9,306 nt of DNA from JAZKFT01 sp043760535 (GTDB lineage: Bacteria; Bacteroidota; Bacteroidia; Chitinophagales; Chitinophagaceae). The stretch is taken from positions 1-9,306 of the forward strand of contig JAYUOV010000265.1 in the NCBI GenBank assembly GCA_043760535.1, in the 5' to 3' direction. Below the pieces are notes generated by a model. It worked only from the letters and a program-made list of their open reading frames with translations, ran no database searches and was not told the DNA's origin. Positions 1-7,000 of the stretch are shown piece by piece. Position 1 is the stretch's first letter; each line of letters starts with the position of its first letter. The position numbers were made by a program, and so were the translations under genes.

Positions 1-450
1 GTAACAGCTGCTTTAGGTGCTGCGGCCTATGCTGGTATTCCTTTAACAGCCCGTGGTTATGCTGTTTCTGTAAGGTTTCTTACCTACTATAAATCAGACA
101 TTGTAACAGAAGCATACTGGAAAGAACTGGCCAACACGAACGATACATTAGTGCTATACATGAGCAGCACCACCCTAGATACAGTGGTGGAAAAACTAAT
201 AAACCATGGCATTGGCAATGATAAAAAAATAGCTATTATAGAGCAAGCCACCACACCGTTACAACAGGTTTATACCACTACAGTAAATGAATATGCACTT
301 ACACTTGCTAACCGCTCCTTCATTTCACCATCGCTGGTAATTATTGGCAAAGTTGTGGCACTACATAAGCAATTTGCATGGTTTCAAAACGAAAACAATG
401 AAACAGAACACTACTTTAAGCCGGTTACCAATACCATACGCCCACAATAA
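1..450 (+). CDS. cobA: Uroporphyrinogen-III C-methyltransferase (SUMT), C-terminal 149 residues, 5' end outside the window
   Basis: SUMT transfers two methyl groups from S-adenosylmethionine to uroporphyrinogen III, giving precorrin-2, the branch-point precursor of siroheme and cobalamin. The frame is open from base 1 and ends at TAA 448-450, so the beginning of the gene lies to the left. The visible part starts with the conserved block VTAALGAAAYAGIPLTARG, continues with a VRFLT strand and DTLVLYM, and has IEQATTPLQQ and SPSLVIIGKVVAL near the end, in the order expected for the second half of the family. Typical members have about 250-280 residues, so slightly more than half is seen. The usual 'PLTHR' appears here as PLTAR. 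It looks like a stand-alone methyltransferase, not a CysG-type fusion, although the N-terminus is not visible. It lies 12 bases before the CysJ-like gene, which fits a role in siroheme supply for sulfite reductase. An internal ATG at 151 is not the start. Confidence 0.92.
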   Translation, partial: VTAALGAAAYAGIPLTARGYAVSVRFLTYYKSDIVTEAYWKELANTNDTLVLYMSSTTLDTVVEKLINHGIGNDKKIAIIEQATTPLQQVYTTTVNEYALTLANRSFISPSLVIIGKVVALHKQFAWFQNENNETEHYFKPVTNTIRPQ

Positions 451-462
451 AAGCATTATAGA

Positions 463-2157
463 ATGTTGAACGAAATAAAACTAAAAACCTTTCTTGATCT
501 TGTTACTTCTGCTACCAAAGAAGAACTAATATGGCTGAATGGCTACCTCAATGGTGTAGTGGCACAGCAATCAAAAATTGAAATAATTGCAGCCAAGGGT
601 AGCGTAGAAAAGGTAACTATTGTTTATGGAACAGAAACCGGCAACTCAAAAAAACTAGCTACCGTTTTTGCCCAAAAAATTAAACAAAAAGGCATACATC
701 CTAAAGTGGTTGGGCTAGATCAATACCGACTTACAGACCTGCCAAAAGAAGAATATCTGCTGGCGGTTATTAGCACACAAGGCGAAGGTGAGCCACCCGA
801 TGCCGCAAAAATGTTTTTTGACTATATACACAACAACAGCTTTAAGCTAGACAAACTGAAATATAGTGTGCTGGCTCTTGGAGACACATCTTACCCATTG
901 TATTGCAAGGCCGGTGAAGATGTAGATAATCAACTGAGTAAGCTTGGCGGCAAGCGAATAGCACCCATCCAAAAGTGTGATATAGATTTTGACGATGATG
1001 CTAATGCATGGTTTGATGCTGTTTTAAAGGAACTAGCAACTGAAGAAAATAAACTAAAAACAATTAAAGTAGCACCAATTGCTGCACCAAAACCAATAGG
1101 TAAAAAAATATATACTGGCACAGTACTTACCAACATAAATTTAAACGACGAGGGCTCTAACAAACTAACGCACCACATAGAAATAATAGCAGAAGATGTG
1201 GAATACGTTTGTGGTGATTCTATTGGTGTGGTACCAGAAAACCCCTTACAAGTAGTTGAAGAAATTATTAAACTTACTGGCGTTAATCGTATTAAAAAAC
1301 TAGAACATAAAAAAGACCAATACACTGTTTTTAATCTACTTCACAAAAAACTCAGCATTATTTACCTAACTACCCGTTTGGTAAAAGAATATGGTAAAAT
1401 AGTAGGGCAAGAAATACCAGATACAAGGATGGACCTACTGAACCTACTGAAAATTTACCCGGTAAAAGACAGTGCTCAATTTGAACAAGTACTGAATATC
1501 CTTAACGGTATTTCACCAAGGCTATATACCATTGCCTCTTCCCCAACTGCACACAATGGTGAAATACATATCACCATTGCACAGGATAAGTATTATTTTA
1601 AAGGTCAACAAAAAATGGGTCTCTGCTCAGAGTATTTGAATGCTTTTCCAGTAAATGCACAAATCAATTTCTTTGTACAAACCAATAAACATTTTAGACT
1701 ACCAAAAGCAGATAAAGATACGATTATGATTGGCCCAGGTACTGGCATTGCAGGCTTTCGCTCCTTTCTTGCCGAACGTGATGCAACAGGTGCCACAGGC
1801 CGCAATTGGCTCTTTTTTGGAGAACAGCATTTTGCTAGTGATTTCTTGTACCAAACCGAAATACAAAACTGGTTTGAGACAGGCGTGCTTAACAAAGTAA
1901 ACCTAGCTTTTTCTAGAGATCAGGAAGAGAAAATTTATGTGCAACACAAAATGCTAGAACATGCCGAAACGCTTTTTTACTGGATAAACAGCGGTGCCCA
2001 CATCTATATCTGTGGTAAAAAAGACCCAATGAGTATAGACGTAGAAAACATTATTTTGCTCATTATAGAACAAGAAGGCAAGCAGAGTAAAGATGAAGCA
2101 AAGTCATATTTAGAAAAGTTGAAAGATGCAGGAAGGTATGAGAAAGATGTTTATTAA
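463..2157 (+). CDS. cysJ: Sulfite reductase [NADPH] flavoprotein alpha-component (CysJ type)
   Basis: This is a diflavin reductase of 564 residues (E. coli CysJ has 599) that carries electrons from NADPH through FAD and FMN to the CysI hemoprotein. The N-terminal ELIWLNGYLNG (21-31) precedes a flavodoxin domain at about 50-190, with FMN loops at GTETGN (56-61), STQGEGEPP (104-112) and ALGDTSYPLYC (138-148). The FAD-binding part shows RLYTIASS (353-360) and GLCSEYL (386-392). The NADPH part shows IGPGTGIAGFRSF (423-435), FFGEQH (451-456), AFSRDQ (482-487) and YICGKKDPM (515-523). The C-terminus RYEKDVY ends in the aromatic residue that caps FAD in this family. The start ATG follows the SUMT stop by 12 bases, so the two are probably co-transcribed. 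A P450-reductase-like or other diflavin reductase is possible by fold, but the CysI gene downstream makes the assignment strong. Confidence 0.94.
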   Translation: MLNEIKLKTFLDLVTSATKEELIWLNGYLNGVVAQQSKIEIIAAKGSVEKVTIVYGTETGNSKKLATVFAQKIKQKGIHPKVVGLDQYRLTDLPKEEYLLAVISTQGEGEPPDAAKMFFDYIHNNSFKLDKLKYSVLALGDTSYPLYCKAGEDVDNQLSKLGGKRIAPIQKCDIDFDDDANAWFDAVLKELATEENKLKTIKVAPIAAPKPIGKKIYTGTVLTNINLNDEGSNKLTHHIEIIAEDVEYVCGDSIGVVPENPLQVVEEIIKLTGVNRIKKLEHKKDQYTVFNLLHKKLSIIYLTTRLVKEYGKIVGQEIPDTRMDLLNLLKIYPVKDSAQFEQVLNILNGISPRLYTIASSPTAHNGEIHITIAQDKYYFKGQQKMGLCSEYLNAFPVNAQINFFVQTNKHFRLPKADKDTIMIGPGTGIAGFRSFLAERDATGATGRNWLFFGEQHFASDFLYQTEIQNWFETGVLNKVNLAFSRDQEEKIYVQHKMLEHAETLFYWINSGAHIYICGKKDPMSIDVENIILLIIEQEGKQSKDEAKSYLEKLKDAGRYEKDVY

Positions 2158-2406
2158 ATAATAGGTGCATCAACTATAATTTCTCGGTGTTTAGCCACAG
2201 AGGTAATACGCATTATTTTTAATAATTATTTTTTAACCAAACAAGTGCCGTTTTTTATTGCAATAACATTGGCAAATTTATAAACCCTTAGCATGGCGAA
2301 ACTGCTTTCATCTTATTGCTACTATTGATATTATTTACCCATATAATAATAATTGAAAAGTACACTCTAAGAAATATCCACAAAATAAATTATCCTATAA
2401 AATAAA
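2158..2406. other. Intergenic gap between the cysJ and cysI genes
   Basis: This 249-base A+T-rich stretch is long for a spacer between two subunit genes of one enzyme, and may carry a separate promoter or control element. It holds a weak hairpin at 2183-2202 (ctcggtg/cacagag with one mismatch, no T run close behind), a perfect 10-base palindrome at 2221-2230 and a perfect 12-base palindrome at 2255-2266. I found no match to the Bacteroidota promoter pattern TAnnTTTG. The only small reading frame noticed, 2293-2328 (11 codons), has no supporting evidence. Confidence 0.5.
2255..2266. promoter_or_regulatory. Perfect 12-base palindrome, possible operator
   Basis: TTATTGCAATAA is an exact dyad 140 bases upstream of the cysI ATG, within the gap that follows cysJ. 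Its symmetry and length suit a homodimeric regulator. In such A+T-rich DNA, however, short palindromes also arise by chance, and no regulator is known to me for this sequence. Confidence 0.2.
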
Positions 2407-4074
2407 ATGGCAGAAAAAAAACTTTTATCAGGTATCGAAAAAATAAAAACAGCCAGCAAAGGATTGCGGGGCAGCATTGTGGAAAGCCTCCACGATGAAA
2501 TAACCGGGCAGGTTCGGGAAGACGACCAAGCACTGATAAAATTCCACGGTATGTACCAGCAAGACGACCGTGACCGCAGAGAAATAAGGGCAGCAAAAAA
2601 ATTAGATCGCCTTTATACATTTATGATTAGGTTAAGGCTACCTGGTGGTTTTTTAAAGCCCGAACAATGGGTTGCCATACACCATATAGCAGGTGAAAAT
2701 TCAACAGGTGTAATAAAAATAACAACCCGCCAAACGGTGCAACTGCATGGCTTAATAAAGGGGAAAATAAAGCCTACAATCCAAGCTTTTAGAGAAGCCT
2801 ACCTCGATTCAATAGCTACATGCGGTGATATTAATCGTAATGTGTTGTGCAGTTCGCATCCTGGAGAATCGGCAATTTATGGCGAAATATTTGCGTATGC
2901 AGATAAAATAAGCCAACTGCTGATGCCCAAAACACAGGCCTACTATGAAATTTGGATAGATGATGAAAAAATTATTGATAAGCAGTCTGAGGCAGACCCA
3001 TTGTATCAGGATAGATACCTGCCCCGTAAATTTAAAATAGCCATTGCCATACCACCCAATAATGATGTAGATGTTTTTGCTAACGACCTTGGGCTAATTG
3101 CCATTATTGAAAACGGTAAATTACTTGGATTTAACATAGCCATTGGTGGCGGCCTTAGTACCACACATGGAAATAAAGATACATACGCAAGGGTGGCTAC
3201 AGTTATTGGCTTTACCGATACCGAAGAAAAAACACTCAAAGCCATTTACGAAACACTTACAATACAACGTGATTTTGGCAACCGTGCCGACCGTAAACAG
3301 GCTAGGCTAAAATACACAATAGACCGTATGAGTGTAGATGGCTTTAAAGCTGAATTGGAAAAACGAATTGGCTATACTTTAGAAGCTCCAAAACCCTACA
3401 CATTTACAGAAAGAAAAGACCGATACGGATGGCTACAAAACGAGCAGGGCCTCTGGTACTACACATTATTTGTAGAGCATGGCCGTGTGCTAGATGATGA
3501 AAATATGGCCATGAAAACTGCCTTACTAGAAGTGGCAAAAACAGGTTTTACTAACTTTCTTTTTACAGCAAACCAAAACCTGATACTAAGCGATATACTA
3601 CCAAAAAACAAAGATACTGTAGATGCTATTTTACAACAATTTAAACTAACAGCCCATACAGACAAAGCATCCAATATTCGGAAAAATTCTATGGCTTGTG
3701 TGGCACTGCCTACATGTCCACTTGCATTGGCAGAAGCGCAACGTTATTTGCCGGAACTAATTACCAAAATAGAGCCGTTACTACACAAGCATCAGTTAGC
3801 AAACGATGATATTATTATAAGAATGACGGGCTGCCCGAATGGCTGTGCTAGATCGGTAATGGCAGAAATAGGTTTTGTGGGTACTGCACCAGGCAAGTAC
3901 AACCTGCATTTTGGCGGCGACCACGAAGGAACAAGACTGAACAGGGTATATATGGAAAGCTTGGATGAGAAAGGTATTCTTACCGAATTAGACCAATTAC
4001 TGGGATGCTACAAAGCAGAAAGAACAATAAAAGAATCTTTTGGAGATTATTCATTGCGAAAGTTATTTGCCTAA
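2407..4074 (+). CDS. cysI: Sulfite reductase [NADPH] hemoprotein beta-component (CysI type)
   Basis: This 555-residue siroheme/[4Fe-4S] enzyme reduces sulfite to sulfide with six electrons supplied by the flavoprotein encoded just upstream. The N-terminus has the family block LRGSIVESL (20-28), followed by KFHGMYQQDDRDRR (45-58), RLRLPGG (75-81), TTRQTVQLHG (106-115) and NRNVLCSSHP (143-152). These supply siroheme-contacting arginines by family knowledge. RKFK (207-210) matches the two-lysine active-site motif. The cluster ligands are C431, C437, C476 and C480 in CVALPTC and TGCPNGC. Their spacing is the same as I recall for E. coli CysI (434, 440, 479, 483). Full length, with no sign of damage. 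The MAEKK start fits the family's N-terminus. A ferredoxin-dependent sulfite or nitrite reductase is the alternative, but the adjacent diflavin subunit argues for the NADPH type. Confidence 0.95.
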   Translation: MAEKKLLSGIEKIKTASKGLRGSIVESLHDEITGQVREDDQALIKFHGMYQQDDRDRREIRAAKKLDRLYTFMIRLRLPGGFLKPEQWVAIHHIAGENSTGVIKITTRQTVQLHGLIKGKIKPTIQAFREAYLDSIATCGDINRNVLCSSHPGESAIYGEIFAYADKISQLLMPKTQAYYEIWIDDEKIIDKQSEADPLYQDRYLPRKFKIAIAIPPNNDVDVFANDLGLIAIIENGKLLGFNIAIGGGLSTTHGNKDTYARVATVIGFTDTEEKTLKAIYETLTIQRDFGNRADRKQARLKYTIDRMSVDGFKAELEKRIGYTLEAPKPYTFTERKDRYGWLQNEQGLWYYTLFVEHGRVLDDENMAMKTALLEVAKTGFTNFLFTANQNLILSDILPKNKDTVDAILQQFKLTAHTDKASNIRKNSMACVALPTCPLALAEAQRYLPELITKIEPLLHKHQLANDDIIIRMTGCPNGCARSVMAEIGFVGTAPGKYNLHFGGDHEGTRLNRVYMESLDEKGILTELDQLLGCYKAERTIKESFGDYSLRKLFA

Positions 4075-4161
4075 TCAAAATACACTTCAACTAAAAGTTA
4101 CTAAGCAGGTAGCTCTCTTTTAAAACAGCCTTCATTTGTGTGGCTTATTTTTACAGCAAAT

Positions 4162-5571
4162 ATGAAACAGGAATACACAATAGCATCTAACGGAACATGG
4201 CTTTCTTTAGCACATGCCAAAATATTAAAAGAAACGATACTATTTCATTTTCCGACATTGGCAGTAAACGTAATCACCACCCAAAATATAGAGGCAGATT
4301 TCAAAACATATAACCTAAAGGGATTTACTATAAAAGATTCCGAAGACTTGCCCTATACTTTTATCCAAAAGGGCGACATCAGAAATATTGCATTTTTCAA
4401 TAAAAACATAGCTGATAAAATAGTAAATGGTAAGCCTTTGAAAATAGCCATTGATGAAAACCTTCCACATGTGCTATTTGAAATGTTTTTACAAAAAGGG
4501 TTGCCAAAACTAGGAGAAACAGTTGCAAATGTTCAGCTCGTTTTTATTAACAGCGAAATAGAAAATGTATTAGAGAACAAAGATTTAGACGGCTACATTT
4601 TACCCTTGGCAAATATCAACGATTTGTTAAAATACGAACCTTTCCAAACGAAGCTAAAAGCTATCATTGCCGATAAAAACTGGATGCTGCTACCGCTATT
4701 AGAATGTCCGCCTCTTGCAGGACAAGGAGTTGTGGTAGCCACCGCAAATCCACTGAATTTAGATGCCGTTTCTATTCTTAAAAAATGTAACCATATCAAA
4801 ATTGAAGCAACTTTTAGAACAGAAAAAAATTTAGAAGCGACTCTAATAAATACAGCCAATCATGGCATTTTTAATTTAAAAACAGATACCACAAATTTTT
4901 CATTTGCCGCAGGCGTAGATAAAGCAGGCAACCCATTTACAAATTGGGATTTTGAGATTCCGGATAACTTAAACAGTGGGCTACTCTTCTCATCTACAGA
5001 CTATATGAAAGACTTTTTTAGCTATCAATATTTACATAATTCAGCAATATGTGAAACCAGTACTTCTGTTTTCATATCCAGTCATAAAGCCATTCATTCT
5101 ACAGAACTCTTTAATGTTATATCTCAAAAAAGTGTATGGGCTGCAGGCACAAGAACCTGGTACGCATTAGCAAAAAAAGGCATTTGGGTTGCGGGCTGCG
5201 CCGATGGTCTTGGCATGGAATCTTTACAATCGGTATGGCAAAGCCCATTAATTAATATTACCAAAAAAAATTTACTTATCATAACAAACAAAGCCAGCAC
5301 CCTACACTGGAAAGCTGATGGATGGAACACAGCCGCTACATACGAACTGATACCCGAACCATCTGCAACCATACAAGAAGCTATCAGAAAAACCGATTGC
5401 ATTTTTTGGACAAGCTTTCAACAGTATGAAATGTATAAAGACCATGTACAACCAAAAACAAAACATCTTTGCCCAGCAGGAAAAACCGCTAAACTCTTAT
5501 TGGCAGCAGGATGTACACCAGTTATTTTCCCTACAATTAAAGCGTTTTTAGACTGGGTAAATAAAATTTAG
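4162..5571 (+). CDS. Fused HemC-like (hydroxymethylbilane synthase) and HemD-like (uroporphyrinogen-III synthase) protein, HemC half lacking catalytic residues
   Basis: This 469-residue protein appears to join two haem-pathway folds. Residues 7-20 (IASNGTWLSLAHAK) align with the HemC N-terminus (IATRQSPLALWQAH in E. coli, from memory). DGYILPLANINDLL (143-156) matches the DAIILAVAGLKRL segment, and GQG (187-189) matches LPAVGQGA. The following third-domain segment aligns without gaps, but the dipyrromethane-attachment cysteine (E. coli C242) falls on Ala232, codon 4855-4857. The SLRR and LRGNVGTR arginine motifs and the VHSMKD aspartate have no counterpart. Residues about 272-469 look HemD-like: AAGTRTWYALAKKG (327-340), DCIFWTSF (412-419) and AGKTAKLLLAAG (439-450); the HemD 'RG..GR' segment is not kept. 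I chose ATG 4162 because it fits the HemC N-terminus; GTG 4138 would add eight residues. It follows cysI by 87 bases on the same strand. The function is unknown: possibly a tetrapyrrole-binding or regulatory partner in siroheme supply, or a HemD enzyme with a relic domain. Confidence 0.72.
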   Translation: MKQEYTIASNGTWLSLAHAKILKETILFHFPTLAVNVITTQNIEADFKTYNLKGFTIKDSEDLPYTFIQKGDIRNIAFFNKNIADKIVNGKPLKIAIDENLPHVLFEMFLQKGLPKLGETVANVQLVFINSEIENVLENKDLDGYILPLANINDLLKYEPFQTKLKAIIADKNWMLLPLLECPPLAGQGVVVATANPLNLDAVSILKKCNHIKIEATFRTEKNLEATLINTANHGIFNLKTDTTNFSFAAGVDKAGNPFTNWDFEIPDNLNSGLLFSSTDYMKDFFSYQYLHNSAICETSTSVFISSHKAIHSTELFNVISQKSVWAAGTRTWYALAKKGIWVAGCADGLGMESLQSVWQSPLINITKKNLLIITNKASTLHWKADGWNTAATYELIPEPSATIQEAIRKTDCIFWTSFQQYEMYKDHVQPKTKHLCPAGKTAKLLLAAGCTPVIFPTIKAFLDWVNKI

Positions 5572-5657
5572 GCTATGTAGAGACCCATTGTTTAAAACAC
5601 TTTGTAGCACTTTTTTTAAATATGCTTCTTAGTTTACTATTGTTTTGTAGTTGCAGC

Positions 5658-5717
5658 TTGCCTCATCTCAATATGGGAAAGGCAGGTGAACACTAAGCGG
5701 TGGACAGTGTGCTCACC
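5658..5717. repeat. Two abutting hairpins
   Basis: The first pairs tgcct (5659-5663) with aggca (5680-5684), with a possible extra G-T pair at the base and a 16-base loop. The second pairs ggtgaacact (5685-5694) with agtgt and tcacc (5706-5710 and 5713-5717), interrupted only by a two-base bulge. It forms ten pairs around an 11-base loop. The helices touch end to end, as in folded RNAs. No T run follows, so a terminator role is unlikely. Confidence 0.4.
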
Positions 5718-5973
5718 AACGCTATTAATTTAACAAAATTCAATACTGTGAAGTTTGTAAAAGTATAAAGACACACACCAATCACTCTTATAGAGGACAA
5801 GGGGCAAGCCAAACCCGAATGCTCAAGTTAAGAGGATTGGCATCCGCACCGGCCATCGAATATATACCATTCTAGAAATTGCTTTTGAGCCAAAGGCTAT
5901 TACTACTACATAGCTGCTTTTGCATTGCATGGAACAGCCCGTTAATTACGGGACTCTTGAACATTCTGTAATC

Positions 5974-6005
5974 CTATTGAGCACTTTCTCCGCAGCACTC
6001 AATAG
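5974..6005. repeat. 8-bp perfect inverted repeat
   Basis: The arms ctattgag (5974-5981) and ctcaatag (5998-6005) are exact reverse complements around a 16-base loop. It lies 20 bases before a stronger hairpin and may be part of the same folded transcript or element end. Confidence 0.4.
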
Positions 6006-6025
6006 ATTTTGCTATACTCGCTATT

Positions 6026-6063
6026 TGCGTGGTTTGGTAATCTCTTCCAAATCACGCATTTTT
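6026..6063 (+). terminator. 12-bp hairpin followed by T run, possible intrinsic terminator or attenuator
   Basis: The arms tgcgtggtttgg (6026-6037) and ccaaatcacgca (6047-6058) pair along all 12 positions with one G-T wobble, around a 9-base loop. Five T's follow directly at 6059-6063. The T run is only on the + strand side. It sits about 450 bases past the HemC/HemD-like gene and 23 bases before the first DUF2490 gene. It could therefore end a non-coding transcript from this gap or a long 3' tail, or reduce read-through into the next gene. Confidence 0.45.
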
Positions 6064-6086
6064 GAGTTTGCTCCCAACAAAATAAT

Positions 6087-6842
6087 ATGGTACTTACTTC
6101 AAAAAAACTGATACTGTTTTTTGCCATTGGCACAACTACAATAAACGGCTATACCCAAACCAAACAAACCGAACATGTAGAACAGATATGGGCAGGCTAT
6201 TTAAACCAAACCCGTTTCAGTAATAAATGGGGCGGCTGGCTCGATGTTCATTTGCGTACCAAAAATGATTTTGCAAAAGACCTTTCTGTTGGCATCCACC
6301 GAATGGGCCTAACCTATTACCTAAATAACGACACAAAAATTACCGCAGGTTATGCCTTTGTAAACTTCTTTCCCAGCGATAACCATAAAAACATATCGCA
6401 GCCCGAACACCGGCCATGGCAGCAGGTACAATGGCATACCAAATACCCGCGGCTGCGCCTAATGCAATGGGTGCGCCTAGAAGAAAGGTTTCGCCGCAAA
6501 ATAGCAAACGATAGTACATTGGCGACAGGCCACAACTTTAACTGGAGGCTGCGGTATAATTTTTTTATGGGCATTCCCCTAAACAAAAAGGCATTTGCCC
6601 CCAAAACATTTTCTGCTGTGATCAACAACGAATTACATGTAAATTTTGGTAAAAACGTGGTGTATAATTACTTCGATCAAAACAGGTTCTTTCTGGGTTT
6701 TGCTTACCATACGAATGTATTGGACAATCTTCAGTTTGGGTACATGAATGTGTTTCAGCAATTAGCGACTGGCAACAGGTACAGAAGTACCAATACTTTC
6801 CGTGTATTCTATTTTCACAACTTGGATATGCGGAAAAAATAA
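6087..6842 (+). CDS. DUF2490 family protein, predicted outer-membrane beta-barrel, copy 1
   Basis: This protein has 251 residues and unknown biochemical function. An N-terminal signal peptide is visible: lysines at 6-7, a hydrophobic stretch LILFFAIG, and a likely cleavage near residue 22-24 before TKQTEH. The rest has the alternating aromatic and polar strands of a small outer-membrane barrel, with conserved DUF2490-type segments: RFSNKWGGW, HLRTKNDF, NNDTKITAGYAF, EHRPWQQVQW, RLEERFRRK, NWRLRYNF and NYFDQNRFF. The last stretch ends in FHNLDMRKK without extra domains, and the length is normal for the family. ATG 6087 is chosen because no other nearby start keeps the signal peptide. It is followed 158 bases later by a close paralogue. 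The neighbouring sulfite-reduction genes are separated by a structured gap, so a shared pathway is not indicated. The family name rests on recognition of its W/R-rich motifs. Confidence 0.82.
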   Translation: MVLTSKKLILFFAIGTTTINGYTQTKQTEHVEQIWAGYLNQTRFSNKWGGWLDVHLRTKNDFAKDLSVGIHRMGLTYYLNNDTKITAGYAFVNFFPSDNHKNISQPEHRPWQQVQWHTKYPRLRLMQWVRLEERFRRKIANDSTLATGHNFNWRLRYNFFMGIPLNKKAFAPKTFSAVINNELHVNFGKNVVYNYFDQNRFFLGFAYHTNVLDNLQFGYMNVFQQLATGNRYRSTNTFRVFYFHNLDMRKK

Positions 6843-7000
6843 ATACAAGCATAACTACAGCTTAACCTAACTCATTTAAATGCAAGCCCACATTATTTTA
6901 CGACGGGTATTGAAGACAATATGTTTTCACATAAAAAATACTTGCTTGCAGTTTTATCCCTGCAGTAACAAGGGCTGTTTTCTACCTTCATTTTTTTAGT

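Larger units (their letters stand above)
5572..6086. other. Gene-free stretch with several hairpins
   Basis: This 515-base region has no credible protein gene. A 63-codon frame at 5920-6111 overlaps the start of the next gene and resembles nothing I know. The minus strand is broken by stops. It does hold at least four inverted repeats, at 5658-5685, 5685-5717, 5974-6005 and 6026-6058, more than expected for a plain spacer. I did not recognise tmRNA, RNase P RNA, SRP RNA or a known riboswitch. A structured transcript or a decayed mobile element would both fit. Confidence 0.45.

Noticed and set aside
2293..2328. An 11-codon reading frame (MAKLLSSYCYY) upstream of cysI, which could be imagined as a cysteine-containing leader peptide.
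   Set aside because: It has only one cysteine codon, no adjacent terminator/antiterminator pair, no visible ribosome site, and such short frames are common by chance.
4138..4161. GTG at 4138 as the start of the HemC/HemD-like gene.
   Set aside because: The ATG at 4162 places IASNGTWLSLA at the same distance from the N-terminus as in HemC; the extra eight residues match nothing.
5671..5717. The sequence gggaa...ggtgaa resembles part of the cobalamin riboswitch core.
   Set aside because: The other required blocks (CCCGC and GCCACTG) are missing, and the region lies downstream of, not ahead of, the tetrapyrrole genes.
6020..6098. A short minus-strand frame (ending ITKPRK, stop near 6020) that looked like the tail of a degraded gene.
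   Set aside because: It is only about 24 codons between stops, and the frame does not continue on either side.
5920..6111. A 63-codon + strand frame overlapping the first DUF2490 gene.
   Set aside because: It overlaps the signal peptide of a well-supported gene, spans two hairpins, and its translation shows no recognisable domain.
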